A DNA stretch of 64,000 nucleotides from CAYFWF01 sp964346815 (GTDB taxonomy: Bacteria; Acidobacteriota; Aminicenantia; Aminicenantales; Aminicenantaceae): contig CAYFWF010000055.1 of assembly GCA_964346815.1 (NCBI GenBank), positions 107,356-171,355 on the forward strand. The letters run 5' to 3'. Position 1 is the first letter of the stretch; each line of letters starts with the position of its first letter. Shown piece after piece: positions 50,373 to 59,399 of this stretch. Under the pieces are notes generated by a model. The model saw only the letters and a program-made list of their open reading frames with translations. It was not told the DNA's origin and made no database searches. The translations under genes were made by a program, and so were the position numbers.

Positions 50373-51200
50373 ATGTCAATGGAAAGGATGGAATTTCGGG
50401 GATCGCATTTTTCCGACTTCCTCAAACCTTCCCAGGTTGTCTACAATCTCAAAGCCAAGGACAAAATCCAGGCTCTCGAAGAGCTGCTGGATGTTCTCCT
50501 GAAGCAGAAACTCATCACAAACAAAAAGCCCATATTGACCAGAATCATTGACAGAGAACGGCTCGAATCCACAGCTATCGGTCACGGCGTGGCTTTGCCT
50601 CATGCGCGTGTCGACACCGGACAGGATATTGCTATCGTGGTCGGACGATCCAAGGAAGGTATCGATTTCGATTCCCTCGACCATAAGAAGGTTCATCTCA
50701 TCATCCTCATTGTGTGGAATCCCTCCATTCCGGGACTTTTCAATCATTTGTTCGCCGGATTGGCTCGATTTTTACACAAGCCTGGTTTCAGAAAAAGATT
50801 GTTTGAAGCCAAAAACAAGACCGAGCTGTACGGAGTTTTCTCTGAGATAGAACTTACATTGCCCGTTCAGGATGACAGGATCATAAGCCGCGCGAGCCTT
50901 CTCTGGAAGCTCCAGGAACTTGAGATGCAGATAAAAAAAGGGCCCAAGGCAAAACAAAAAGAGCTGAGAAGAAAGGCCGAAATCATCAGACAGGAACTGG
51001 ATGGGACATTACTGGATAGGTTCGACAAACTCATGGAGAGATATGGATTCGCTGTGGTGGAGGTTGAAGGAGGAGCATGCATGGGATGCTTCATAAATGT
51101 GGCCACAGGAATGGGTTCGGCTATCGAGGGAAGCAATGATATTTATGTTTGCGAAAACTGTGGAAAATTTCTGATCTCCAAAAAAAAGGTGCATTCATAG
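50373..51200 (+). CDS. PTS EIIA(Ntr)-like domain fused to zinc ribbon
   Basis: The 275-residue protein joins a PTS EIIA type-2 (PtsN-like) domain, residues about 10-160 with the phosphorylatable His77 in HGVALPHARV, to a helical, charge-rich linker (about 165-225) and a C-terminal four-cysteine zinc ribbon (Cys236, Cys239, Cys260, Cys263). The ribbon half resembles the C4 coiled-coil zinc-ribbon family. This combination suggests that phosphorylation state is relayed to a protein or RNA partner rather than to sugar. No EIIB or EIIC gene is near. No ribosome binding site is evident at ATG 50373. Confidence 0.85.
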   Translation: MSMERMEFRGSHFSDFLKPSQVVYNLKAKDKIQALEELLDVLLKQKLITNKKPILTRIIDRERLESTAIGHGVALPHARVDTGQDIAIVVGRSKEGIDFDSLDHKKVHLIILIVWNPSIPGLFNHLFAGLARFLHKPGFRKRLFEAKNKTELYGVFSEIELTLPVQDDRIISRASLLWKLQELEMQIKKGPKAKQKELRRKAEIIRQELDGTLLDRFDKLMERYGFAVVEVEGGACMGCFINVATGMGSAIEGSNDIYVCENCGKFLISKKKVHS

Positions 51201-51215
51201 CCTGAGGGTTACGGG

Positions 51216-52859
51216 TTAGTTGATCACTTCTTTGACCAAAGTTGCCGGATTCATCAGCCTGAATACAGGATAGCTCATCGGCTGGCGTCCCCATTGGGGA
51301 ACGAGATAGCGGTCAAAGAAATTCCAGACACACAATCCGTCATCGCTCTCAGGTTCGAGAAGATAGGCGGCGAGATTTCCCAAGGGTTGAGCCGTGGTGA
51401 CATAAAGCGTCCCTGAGGGAAATTCTCTTTTTTCGACGGAATATTCCCCGTTCACAGTATTCAGCCTGTGCCCCTGGTAGAGTCTCTCCTGTCCTTTAAC
51501 TTCCTCCAGCCGGAAGGTTTCCACCTCCAAGATGGCGGGAGCATTCAGCCTTTCAATGACGATTCCGTGCTGGCGAAGCTTGTCTTGAACATTTGCATCA
51601 GGGACAGGCAGGAGGTATGCGTGGGGAAAACGGATGGATCGTTTTGGAACATAATTCGAATAATACGGCAGGATATAGGTTTTTTCCCTGTCGGATTTTT
51701 GGATTCTCGGTCTGCCCTGTTCTCTAGGAATCACTTCCATCTCCCAGCCCTGTATGGTGACCATTTCTTCGAGAGGGTTCACCTCGAATTCGACAGCGAA
51801 TCGATCAGCCTCCGTTGGATTCGAACCTTTGTTTACGGCCATCCAGTCAGCCTGGGCCACGAGGTTGACGATTTCGTCCTTGTGGATGTCACAGTAGTCG
51901 AGAATGGAACAAAGGAAATGATAGCATCCGAGCACCCGGGTTTTGAAATCCGCATAGGAATAGTTTTCGTTGAGAATGCTCAAGCGGTTGCGCAAGCCTA
52001 CATAGTTGCTGACATAGCGGGGCTGATGACCGAAGTTCCTCCATCCTTTCTCCGGTTCCCTGAAGTCCATAAAGTTTCCGTATGGAATCGACAGAGTGCT
52101 GTACTTCTCTTCCAAGCCTCTTTCTATGCTGGGCATCATTTTATCCCGCATGTATTCCATGATCAGGATGCTTCCGTTTGGATTCAAGGGCCAGGAGTAT
52201 GTAACCGGCTCCTTATGGGGAGAGCCGTTCGTGGTGTGGCAGTCGACCAAAAGCACAGGATCCCACCGCATCAAGACATTCCGGACCATCCCTTGAAGTT
52301 CTGGGCTCTCCAGTTTCATGCTGTCGCGATTCAAGTCCAGGTTCTGGCCGTTGTAACGAACCCCGACTCCTCCTTCGGGTCCGGCTTGATTCCGGCGATG
52401 GTCAGGGCTGATTTTTTCGTTTCCGTCTGCATTGAAAATGGGGGCAACAAGGATCACCAGGTTGTCGAGGTAAGGGGCCGGCCTTTCTTGGAGAATATCT
52501 CTTGCCAACATCAGGGATGCTTCTTTCCCCTCCACTTCCCCGGCATGAATATTGGCTTGAACATAAACAGCCGTTCTGTGAGTGCGGCTGAGTTCCAGGG
52601 GAGAAGAAGGCGGCGGATTTCCGATGACAAGAAGAGGGACTTTTCTCCCTTCTGTGCTGATACAGAGGGTTTCAACTCGAATTAAGGGACTTTGTTCTTG
52701 GAGACTCTGGATGAATGACATGACATCGGCGTAGCGTGATGTTGCCGTGAAAGAGCTCGATTCAGCAACCGTCAGTGGTTCCTTCTCAGTCTCCTGACTC
52801 AAAGAGCTGCAGGGGATAAGGAACAGAAAGATCGCTGGAAAGATAAGTAAAGATTTCAT
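51216..52859 (-). CDS. Exported M14 zinc carboxypeptidase
   Basis: A 547-residue M14-family metallocarboxypeptidase with a signal peptide (MKSLLIFPAIFLFLIPC, possibly a lipobox ending at Cys17). Zinc ligands are HAGEVEGKEA (HxxE) and the His in LLVDCHTTNGS; the glutamate and C-terminal beta-rich region complete the fold. It should trim peptides or peptidoglycan fragments outside the membrane. AAGGAG seven bases before the ATG at 52859 selects it over an ATG six codons earlier. Confidence 0.9.
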   Translation of the reverse strand: MKSLLIFPAIFLFLIPCSSLSQETEKEPLTVAESSSFTATSRYADVMSFIQSLQEQSPLIRVETLCISTEGRKVPLLVIGNPPPSSPLELSRTHRTAVYVQANIHAGEVEGKEASLMLARDILQERPAPYLDNLVILVAPIFNADGNEKISPDHRRNQAGPEGGVGVRYNGQNLDLNRDSMKLESPELQGMVRNVLMRWDPVLLVDCHTTNGSPHKEPVTYSWPLNPNGSILIMEYMRDKMMPSIERGLEEKYSTLSIPYGNFMDFREPEKGWRNFGHQPRYVSNYVGLRNRLSILNENYSYADFKTRVLGCYHFLCSILDYCDIHKDEIVNLVAQADWMAVNKGSNPTEADRFAVEFEVNPLEEMVTIQGWEMEVIPREQGRPRIQKSDREKTYILPYYSNYVPKRSIRFPHAYLLPVPDANVQDKLRQHGIVIERLNAPAILEVETFRLEEVKGQERLYQGHRLNTVNGEYSVEKREFPSGTLYVTTAQPLGNLAAYLLEPESDDGLCVWNFFDRYLVPQWGRQPMSYPVFRLMNPATLVKEVIN

Positions 52860-53046
52860 TCTGTTGCTCCTTTTCAATTCCCTTCGGATCGTTTCATCCG
52901 GATGGGAATTACGAGTTTATAGCAAACCGAGATTTCAGTCAATCGGCGTTGTGTGTCTTGTTAATCCGCCGTGCCTGCCCTATAATAAGAGAAAGATCAG
53001 AGCGGTAAATGAGATAGAGAAACCGGGAGGAATTTCAGGTGAGGAC

Positions 53047-53475
53047 ATGCCCGTTTTTGGGGTGAGCAAGGAAAAAGAAGAGGCTCTGCAGAAGAGAATG
53101 GAGAGTCTTGGGATTCAGGAGAAGGACATTGTTGAAAAATTTATTCGCTCTGGAGGAAAAGGAGGGCAAAAAGTCAACAAAACCTCCACCTGTGTTTATT
53201 TGAAGCACATCCCGACTGAGATAGAGGTGAAGTGCCAGATAGAGCGCTATCAGGGATTGAATAGATATCTTGCCCGAAAAATCCTTGCGGATAAGATAGA
53301 ATCGATGATCCGGGGAAAAGAAAGCGAGGAACAGCAGAGGATCGAAAAGATTCGGCGTCAGAAGAGAAAACGCTCGAAAAAGGCTAAGATGAAGATGTTG
53401 GAAGAAAAAAGGAAGCAGTCCCAGAAGAAAAAAGAACGGAGTTATCGTCCGCAGCCCGAGGATTTTGAACCATAG
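53047..53475 (+). CDS. Release-factor-like GGQ protein (ArfB-like)
   Basis: A 142-residue protein with the class I release-factor catalytic core (RSGGKGGQKVNKTSTCVYL, GGQ intact) and a long basic C-terminal tail rich in Lys and Arg, as in ArfB-type ribosome rescue factors. It lacks the codon-recognition domains of RF1 and RF2, so it should free stalled ribosomes without a stop codon. The tail resembles the ArfB mRNA-channel tail, but the core is of the COG1186 release-factor-like group, so the exact class is uncertain. GTGAGG precedes the ATG closely. Confidence 0.85.
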   Translation: MPVFGVSKEKEEALQKRMESLGIQEKDIVEKFIRSGGKGGQKVNKTSTCVYLKHIPTEIEVKCQIERYQGLNRYLARKILADKIESMIRGKESEEQQRIEKIRRQKRKRSKKAKMKMLEEKRKQSQKKKERSYRPQPEDFEP

Positions 53476-53499
53476 ACTTTGGACCTCTCTGTCTTGGAT

Positions 53500-54726
53500 T
53501 TATTGGGCCAACCGCAAAAGCATACCGAGCAGAAGATTGGCTCCTCTTTCCAGGTCTTCCCATTTGATCCGCTCATGCGGTGAATGGCTGATTCCGTCTT
53601 CGCAAGGGATAAAGATCATAGCGGGTTCAGCCACTGCGGCGATAATCTGAGCATCATGACCAGCACCGCTGGGCAGTGTCATATACGTATATCCCAGCTT
53701 TTCACTCTCCTCCTTCATCATATCCACAATTTCAGGAGAAATTCTGACTGGATCTGTTTTGTCGATCAACATGTAAGAGAATTCGAGCCCTCTTGTGGAT
53801 GCGATATCATTGGCAGATGACACCAGAGATTTTTCTATCTCATCGAGTGTTTCTTTTGAGGAACTGCGGAAATCCAATGAAAAATCGACCCTGCCCGGAA
53901 CGATGCTGAAAGTGCCAGGCTGGACCTGAATGCGACCAACGGTCAACATGCTGCCGTAGTGTTGGGTGGCAACGTACTGTGTGCTTCTGAGCGCAAAATC
54001 GGCCAACCCTAAGAAGGCATCGTGGCGGAGTTCGAAGGGTGTGGTCCCGGCATGACTGGCTTCGCCGATGAAGTGACAGATCCAATATTTCTTTCCTGCT
54101 ATGCTGTCCACGATTCCTATGGATTTGTTTTCTGTTTCGAGCACAGGCCCCTGTTCGATATGAACCTCTAGATAGGTTTCTATATCGGGTCTTTGCTTGT
54201 GCGCTTCCATTATGCTGTCTATGGTGAATTCGGTATTTCTCAAGACCTCAGGAAAAGGAATTCCGAATTGAGTTCTTCCGCTTTCCAGCATGTCTCTGTT
54301 CGGCGGGGCTATGAAAGAACGGCTTCCGAGAAAGTCGCCTACCAGATTTCCTTCTTCGTCAGTGAAGGAGGCCACCTCTAAAGGCTTCGTTGTTTTTGGT
54401 GCCTCTTCTTTTATTCGCCGCAGACACTCCAGAGCGGAAAGTACGCCGATAGAGCCATCGAACATCCCTCCGTTGATCACGGTGTCGATGTGAGAGCCGG
54501 CCATTATTGTTTTCCCCTCTCCCCCTAGACGGCCGAAGATATTGCCAGCTCCATCCTGCCGAAAAGAAAGGCCTGCGGTTTCGATCCTGTCTTTGAGCCA
54601 AGCACGGGCCTCGAGATCCGCGGTGCTGAAAGAAGGCCGGCTTATCCCGCCGTTTGAGTCCTTTCCGAACTGTCCCAGTTCCTCGACATCCGTTCTCAGC
54701 CGTTCAAGATTTACTCGAATATCCAT
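53500..54726 (-). CDS. Hydantoinase/carbamoylase-type M20 amidohydrolase
   Basis: A 408-residue enzyme of the allantoate amidohydrolase/N-carbamoyl-amino-acid hydrolase group. Metal ligands are GSHIDTV, the bridging Asp in GGMFDGSIGVL, DEEGN and the last His in GAGHDAQI. It should hydrolyse a carbamoyl or ureido group in the cytoplasm. No hydantoinase or allantoinase gene is adjacent, so the substrate cannot be fixed. AAGGAG precedes the ATG. Confidence 0.88.
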   Translation of the reverse strand: MDIRVNLERLRTDVEELGQFGKDSNGGISRPSFSTADLEARAWLKDRIETAGLSFRQDGAGNIFGRLGGEGKTIMAGSHIDTVINGGMFDGSIGVLSALECLRRIKEEAPKTTKPLEVASFTDEEGNLVGDFLGSRSFIAPPNRDMLESGRTQFGIPFPEVLRNTEFTIDSIMEAHKQRPDIETYLEVHIEQGPVLETENKSIGIVDSIAGKKYWICHFIGEASHAGTTPFELRHDAFLGLADFALRSTQYVATQHYGSMLTVGRIQVQPGTFSIVPGRVDFSLDFRSSSKETLDEIEKSLVSSANDIASTRGLEFSYMLIDKTDPVRISPEIVDMMKEESEKLGYTYMTLPSGAGHDAQIIAAVAEPAMIFIPCEDGISHSPHERIKWEDLERGANLLLGMLLRLAQ

Positions 54727-54803
54727 GCTGTTCTCCTTTGTGTTCGGTTTGGAACGATATCTTTGGCAAATTCTCTTCTTCAGATAATACGGATTACTGG
54801 TTC

Positions 54804-55514
54804 CTATTTTATGAGATCGATCATTTCTTTGACAGCGTTTTCTATGCCCACAATGGCCGCCCTTGCGATAATGGCAAAGCCGATGCTGAATTCGCAGATT
54901 TCTGGAACGGCAGCAACGGGCCGGACATTGAAGTAATCCAATCCATGACCGGCATGAATCTCCAGTCCCAATCCGTGACCATGTCGGGCTGCCTGGATTA
55001 TTTCTTCCAGGGCTTCCTGACGTTGATCGCCGGGTCTGAGTTCAGCATATTTTCCGGTGTTGATTTCGATAAGATCCACCCCGGCTCGTTTGCTCCCATC
55101 TATCTGCTCAGTCGAAGGATCGACAAAAATGCTGACCTTGATTTCTTCCGCGATAAGTTCTTCGATGTGGGAGTGCAGATGCTCTTCGTTCGAAAGGACG
55201 TCCAGTCCTCCTTCTGTAGTGATCTCCTCTTCACGCTCAGGAACCAGAGAAACCACATCCGGCTTGATTTCTAGAGCGACCTTTTTCATCTCTTCGGTTG
55301 CTGCCATCTCGATGTTTAACTTTGTCTGGACCGTCTGCTTGAGCAGATAGAGGTCCCGTTCTTTGATATGGCGCCTGTCCCCCCGGATGTGACAGACGAT
55401 GCTATCAGCCCCAGCTTGTTCGGCGAGCAAGGCTGCCAATACGGGTTCAGGGTAGATGTGCCTGCGTGCCTCTCTTAAAGTAGCGATATGGTCGATGTTT
55501 ACCGCGAGCTTCAT
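54804..55514 (-). CDS. pdxJ: Pyridoxine 5'-phosphate synthase
   Basis: PdxJ condenses 1-deoxy-xylulose 5-phosphate with an amino-acetone phosphate to make pyridoxine 5'-phosphate in the DXP-dependent vitamin B6 pathway. The N-terminus LAVNIDHIATLREAR, HIRGDRRHI, LNIEMAATEEM and VSLVPEREEE are all diagnostic, and the 236-residue length is usual. GGGAGGGAG precedes the ATG. It ends the minus-strand block that begins with ftsH. The MocR regulator elsewhere in the window might read the product, but no direct link is visible. Confidence 0.96.
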   Translation of the reverse strand: MKLAVNIDHIATLREARRHIYPEPVLAALLAEQAGADSIVCHIRGDRRHIKERDLYLLKQTVQTKLNIEMAATEEMKKVALEIKPDVVSLVPEREEEITTEGGLDVLSNEEHLHSHIEELIAEEIKVSIFVDPSTEQIDGSKRAGVDLIEINTGKYAELRPGDQRQEALEEIIQAARHGHGLGLEIHAGHGLDYFNVRPVAAVPEICEFSIGFAIIARAAIVGIENAVKEMIDLIK

Positions 55515-55635
55515 GTTCTCCCTCCCTTAAAAAGGTCCCGAAAGCACAGGAAACACGGTTTTGCTGCGATCATATGCGATTTTCGCTTCCATTATACGTT
55601 TTACGCCGATCAAACGCAAAACGAGTAAGGTTCTT

Positions 55636-56973
55636 TTAACTGAGATGTTTCCCGAGGATTTCGGCCATACGGCTGGCGAGTTCTTCGCACTCTCTTTTGT
55701 CCTGGCCTTCCACCATAATCCGCACCAAAGGCTCGGTGCCAGAGTAGCGCACTTGAAATCGCCCCTCCTTGCCCAGGCGGCTTTCGATGTCCTCTATGGT
55801 CCTCATGATTTGTGGATACTTCCCTAAGTCATCTTTGCGTGAAACGGCAACGTTCAAATGAACTTGAGGAAATTCTTGAAAGTCTTCCACGAGTTCAGAT
55901 AAGGAAGCTTTCTCTTGGTTCAAGACTTCGAGCATCCTGATGCTGGTCAGGATTCCGTCTCCGGTAGGAATATCATCGAGAAATATGGTGTGTCCTGATT
56001 GCTCTCCTCCCAAGTTCGCCCCTGAATGGATCATTTCTTCGAGAACGAACTTATCTCCCACTTGGGTGCGGATGAGTTTGACTCCCATTTCCTCGAAGGC
56101 CTTTTCCAATCCCATGTTGCTCATGGTTGTGGCCACAACGGAATCCGATTTCAAGAGGCCTCTTTCTCGCATAGACCGGCACTGGACAAAGAGAGTGTGG
56201 TCGCCGTTGAGGATGCGCCCTTTTTCATCGATCCATATAGCTCTGTCGGCATCTCCGTCATAAGCGATACCCATATCTGCCTTATTTTCAACCACATGCC
56301 TGGCGAGTTCTTGGGGATAGAGAGAGCCGCAGTCCTTGTTTATGTTTTTTCCATCGGGAGTGGCATTGAGCGAAATTGTATCAAATCCCAGATTTCGAAA
56401 AATTTGAGGTGCGATAGAGGAGCTCGCTCCATTCGAGCAGTCTAAGACGATTTTGATGTTTCGGATCAGTGGTTCATTCGGGAATCGACTCTTTATAAAC
56501 TCCATGTATTTCTGTTCCAGTACAGGTTCGTTCTTAATTTGGATGGCCTCTGGCGGGATGGGACCATTAAATCCCCGTACAGCGTTCTCCAGCCTTTTTT
56601 CCCAGGCTTCGGGTATTTTCATCCCTTCTTGAGAGAAGATTTTGATGCCGTTATCCTGGTAGGGATTATGAGATGCAGAGATGACGATTCCTGCTGAGAA
56701 TCCAAATGTCCTGGTCAAATAAGAAACGGCCGATGTGGGGATAACTCCCCCCGAAACGGCCTCTCCTTCCCCTGTCCTTATTCCTTGAAAAAGTGCCCGC
56801 TCAATCCATTCTCCCGACTCTCTGGTATCCCTGCCGATAATCACGTGAGTCGGCAGGCCTTGCTCTTGGAGAAGTTCAATCAAAGCTTCGCCAAGAACAC
56901 ATACAGAAGAATAGGTGAGAGGGAATTGGCCCGCAACAGCTCTCATCCCGTCGGTTCCGAAGAGTCTAGCCAT
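55636..56973 (-). CDS. glmM: Phosphoglucosamine mutase
   Basis: GlmM converts glucosamine-6-phosphate to glucosamine-1-phosphate for peptidoglycan and LPS precursors. The 445-residue protein has the start ARLFGTDGMRAVAG, the phosphoserine loop ISASHNPYQDNG, the metal loop AYDGDADRA and the phosphate-binding YSGTEPLVRIMVEG. It follows cdaA and cdaR, the conserved neighbourhood in which c-di-AMP synthesis and cell-wall precursor synthesis are linked; CdaA activity is known to be inhibited by GlmM in some bacteria. Confidence 0.97.
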   Translation of the reverse strand: MARLFGTDGMRAVAGQFPLTYSSVCVLGEALIELLQEQGLPTHVIIGRDTRESGEWIERALFQGIRTGEGEAVSGGVIPTSAVSYLTRTFGFSAGIVISASHNPYQDNGIKIFSQEGMKIPEAWEKRLENAVRGFNGPIPPEAIQIKNEPVLEQKYMEFIKSRFPNEPLIRNIKIVLDCSNGASSSIAPQIFRNLGFDTISLNATPDGKNINKDCGSLYPQELARHVVENKADMGIAYDGDADRAIWIDEKGRILNGDHTLFVQCRSMRERGLLKSDSVVATTMSNMGLEKAFEEMGVKLIRTQVGDKFVLEEMIHSGANLGGEQSGHTIFLDDIPTGDGILTSIRMLEVLNQEKASLSELVEDFQEFPQVHLNVAVSRKDDLGKYPQIMRTIEDIESRLGKEGRFQVRYSGTEPLVRIMVEGQDKRECEELASRMAEILGKHLS

Positions 56974-57035
56974 TTTTGCCCCGCGGTTTTCTAGGTGTTC
57001 TTTAAGAATAAATTATACCGATCGAGGGAAGCAAA

Positions 57036-57755
57036 TCAAGGGAAAAAATCTCTCTGTTTCTTTTTTTTCTCCGGCGCCGCTTTCTCGGTGTCGACTTCCT
57101 GGATCACGATCCTCACTCGTACCGCTGTCTGGGTGGAAGCCAACCTTACATCCGGATTGGGAAGAATCAGGTTGGCTTCAATCTCTTGAGATTGGGTGAA
57201 AGTGGAGATGTCGATGGGAGTGGTGCGTACCCTTTCGTTTTTGTTGACTTTGCTTTCGGGCCCTCTGACCAGCACTTGGGATGGGATGACCTCGATTTTC
57301 ACCACCCCTAAACCTTCCTGAAGTTCTCCTGTAATAGTCGGTTCGACTTCGAGCATCGCTTGGATCGTTCTCTCCAGTTTGAGATTGACCTGACTCGGGC
57401 GCACCTCTCTGACTTCTGCTCCTTGAGGAATGCTGATCATACTCTCATTAAGGGCGTAATCCTGAACGTCGATGCGTGCGTTCCGAAGGTCCAGTACTGC
57501 ATGGACATTGGATGGAGTGATCTGTCCGATAAGCCGTTGTGGAGCTCTGATTTTGACATCGACATTCGCGGGAGGCTTTTCCACGATCATCATGTCTGAA
57601 GGGAGGTTGTGTAATTCCAGAGGGACGGTGAGGTTCTTTTCCGATAAGATTTTTTCTTCCGGGATGAGGGTTAACCAGAGAATAAGGGCCAGAAGAAAAG
57701 AGAACAGTTTGAGTCCCCAATTCCTCAGAAAGAGTCTTCTCAATAGTCTTACCAT
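57036..57755 (-). CDS. cdaR: YbbR-domain regulator CdaR
   Basis: A 239-residue membrane-anchored protein with a single N-terminal helix (residues 14-30) and two YbbR-type repeats outside the membrane (about 40-120 and 125-215). CdaR regulates the diadenylate cyclase CdaA in Firmicutes. It starts two bases after the cdaA stop. The C-terminal tail is Lys-rich. Confidence 0.9.
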   Translation of the reverse strand: MVRLLRRLFLRNWGLKLFSFLLALILWLTLIPEEKILSEKNLTVPLELHNLPSDMMIVEKPPANVDVKIRAPQRLIGQITPSNVHAVLDLRNARIDVQDYALNESMISIPQGAEVREVRPSQVNLKLERTIQAMLEVEPTITGELQEGLGVVKIEVIPSQVLVRGPESKVNKNERVRTTPIDISTFTQSQEIEANLILPNPDVRLASTQTAVRVRIVIQEVDTEKAAPEKKKKQRDFFP

Positions 57756-57757
57756 TT

Positions 57758-58525
57758 TTATTTCAGATAATTGATCAAGCTTTCTTTGAGCTGTTTCCTG
57801 TCCAGCCCCCGCTGAAGCCGTCCTTTTATGGCAGTGGAAATGGTTCCGGCTTCTTCGGAAACCACGATGATGGCTGCGTCAGTTTCCTGAGAGAGGCCCA
57901 GAGCGGCCAGATGTCTCGTGCGGGCAACAAACTCATCCCCCAGGTTGTGAGAAGCGGGAAGCGGAAGAAGACATCCAGCAGCCAAAATCTGATCTCCCCG
58001 GATGATCACAGCGCCGTCATGAAGAGGGGAATTAGGAAAAAAGATACTGACCAGAAGGTCTTTGGAGACACTGGCATTGATTTTGGTGCCGCGGTCGGCA
58101 AAGCTTTTCAATGAGATGTCCTTTTCGATAGCGATCAGGGCGCCGATTTTTTTCGATGCGAGATAATCCACCGCCAGAAACATGTCCTCCATTTTTTCCG
58201 AAAGAACTTTGAGGGTGACCGGCTTTCGGAGAGATTGAGAACCTATCGTCGTCAGAAATCTTCGTATTTCCCCTTGAAAGAGCACAATGATAGCTATAAT
58301 CAGGTACATGATGAATTTTTCAATAAGCCAGTGAGAGACGAACAGGTTGCCCCATTGTGTGAGAAGAAAAAGCAAGCCCACTATAACGAGTCCTATGGCC
58401 ATCTGGTAAGCTTTTGTATCTTTGATTAGGCGAAAAAAAGAATACAGGATGATGGTAACGAGAAGGATATCGAGGAAGTCTCCCAGAGTGAAATTGGCCA
58501 GTGCGTTGATGATGTTTTCAATCAT
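57758..58525 (-). CDS. cdaA: Diadenylate cyclase CdaA
   Basis: CdaA makes c-di-AMP from two ATP at the inner membrane. The 255-residue protein has three N-terminal helices and a DAC domain with the DGAVIIRGDQ motif. The second ATP motif, normally RHR in GTRHRAA, reads TRHLAALG here and carries two extra residues, so one arginine is lost; ATP binding may be altered, though the rest of the domain is intact. It overlaps folP by eight bases and precedes cdaR and glmM. Confidence 0.9.
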   Translation of the reverse strand: MIENIINALANFTLGDFLDILLVTIILYSFFRLIKDTKAYQMAIGLVIVGLLFLLTQWGNLFVSHWLIEKFIMYLIIAIIVLFQGEIRRFLTTIGSQSLRKPVTLKVLSEKMEDMFLAVDYLASKKIGALIAIEKDISLKSFADRGTKINASVSKDLLVSIFFPNSPLHDGAVIIRGDQILAAGCLLPLPASHNLGDEFVARTRHLAALGLSQETDAAIIVVSEEAGTISTAIKGRLQRGLDRKQLKESLINYLK

Positions 58526-59396
58526 TCCAGTCGATTTTCTCCCCGCCTGTTTCTTCTTTCAAGATCGCTTCAGCAACGGTTATGGCTCTTTTGACCGGTT
58601 CGACATCATGGACCCTCAGGATGTGAGCGCCCTTCAACACCGATAAGACAGCACTCGCGATGGTCCCTTCCACTCTATCCTGGGGAGGGAGGTTCAGAAT
58701 CTTTCCGATGAAGGATTTGCGGGATATTCCGACCAGGATGGGCCGGTCGAGTCCTTCCAGAAAATTCAGGTTGTTTATGATGGATAAATTGTGCTCCAGG
58801 CTCTTTCCGAATCCAATCCCCGGATCCACGATGATGTTTTCTCTTTTTATCCCGTAAGCGCTGGCTGTGGCTATCCTTTCTTCGAGAAAGCAGCAGATCT
58901 CTTGAAACAGATCCTCATAATAGGGATTGGACTGCATCGTTTTAGGAACGCCTTTCATGTGCATGAGAACGACAGGAGCTCCTTTTTCTGTTGCGATCAA
59001 CGGCATCCGGTCATCGAACCGGAAGGCACTGATATCGTTGATGATATCGGCGCCCGCTTCCAGAGCGGACTCGGCTACAGTGGATTTGGTGGTGTCAACA
59101 GAGATCAGCACGTCGGCTTTTTCTCTAAGCTCTGAGATCACGGGCAGTATGCGCTTCAATTCCTCCTCTTCAGAGATGGAGTCTGAACCGGGCCGGGTGC
59201 TTTCTCCTCCCACATCGAGGATATCGGCTCCTTGTCTGATGAGTTCCAGTCCTCTTTGGACAGCTTTTTTCCTCTTGAAATAGATTCCGCCGTCCGAGAA
59301 GGAATCAGGAGTGACGTTGATGACACCCATGATCCAGGTCTTATCGCCCAGTATGTGTTGTTTACCGTTGACCTGAAGAATGGGCCTCTTTTTCAC
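58518..59396 (-). CDS. folP: Dihydropteroate synthase
   Basis: FolP joins para-aminobenzoate to the pterin pyrophosphate in folate synthesis. Both diagnostic motifs are present in the 292-residue protein: GVINVTPDSFSDGG and ILDVGGESTRPG, with the later DPGIGFGK. The gene starts three bases after the ftsH stop and overlaps cdaA, a common order. Target of sulfonamides in other bacteria. Confidence 0.97.
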   Translation of the reverse strand: MKKRPILQVNGKQHILGDKTWIMGVINVTPDSFSDGGIYFKRKKAVQRGLELIRQGADILDVGGESTRPGSDSISEEEELKRILPVISELREKADVLISVDTTKSTVAESALEAGADIINDISAFRFDDRMPLIATEKGAPVVLMHMKGVPKTMQSNPYYEDLFQEICCFLEERIATASAYGIKRENIIVDPGIGFGKSLEHNLSIINNLNFLEGLDRPILVGISRKSFIGKILNLPPQDRVEGTIASAVLSVLKGAHILRVHDVEPVKRAITVAEAILKEETGGEKIDWND

Positions 59397-59399
59397 TTT

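Noticed and set aside
51468..52685. 405-codon open frame on the plus strand
   Set aside because: It lies fully antisense to the M14 carboxypeptidase gene, which has intact zinc motifs, a signal peptide and a ribosome binding site; the opposite translation has no recognisable motif.
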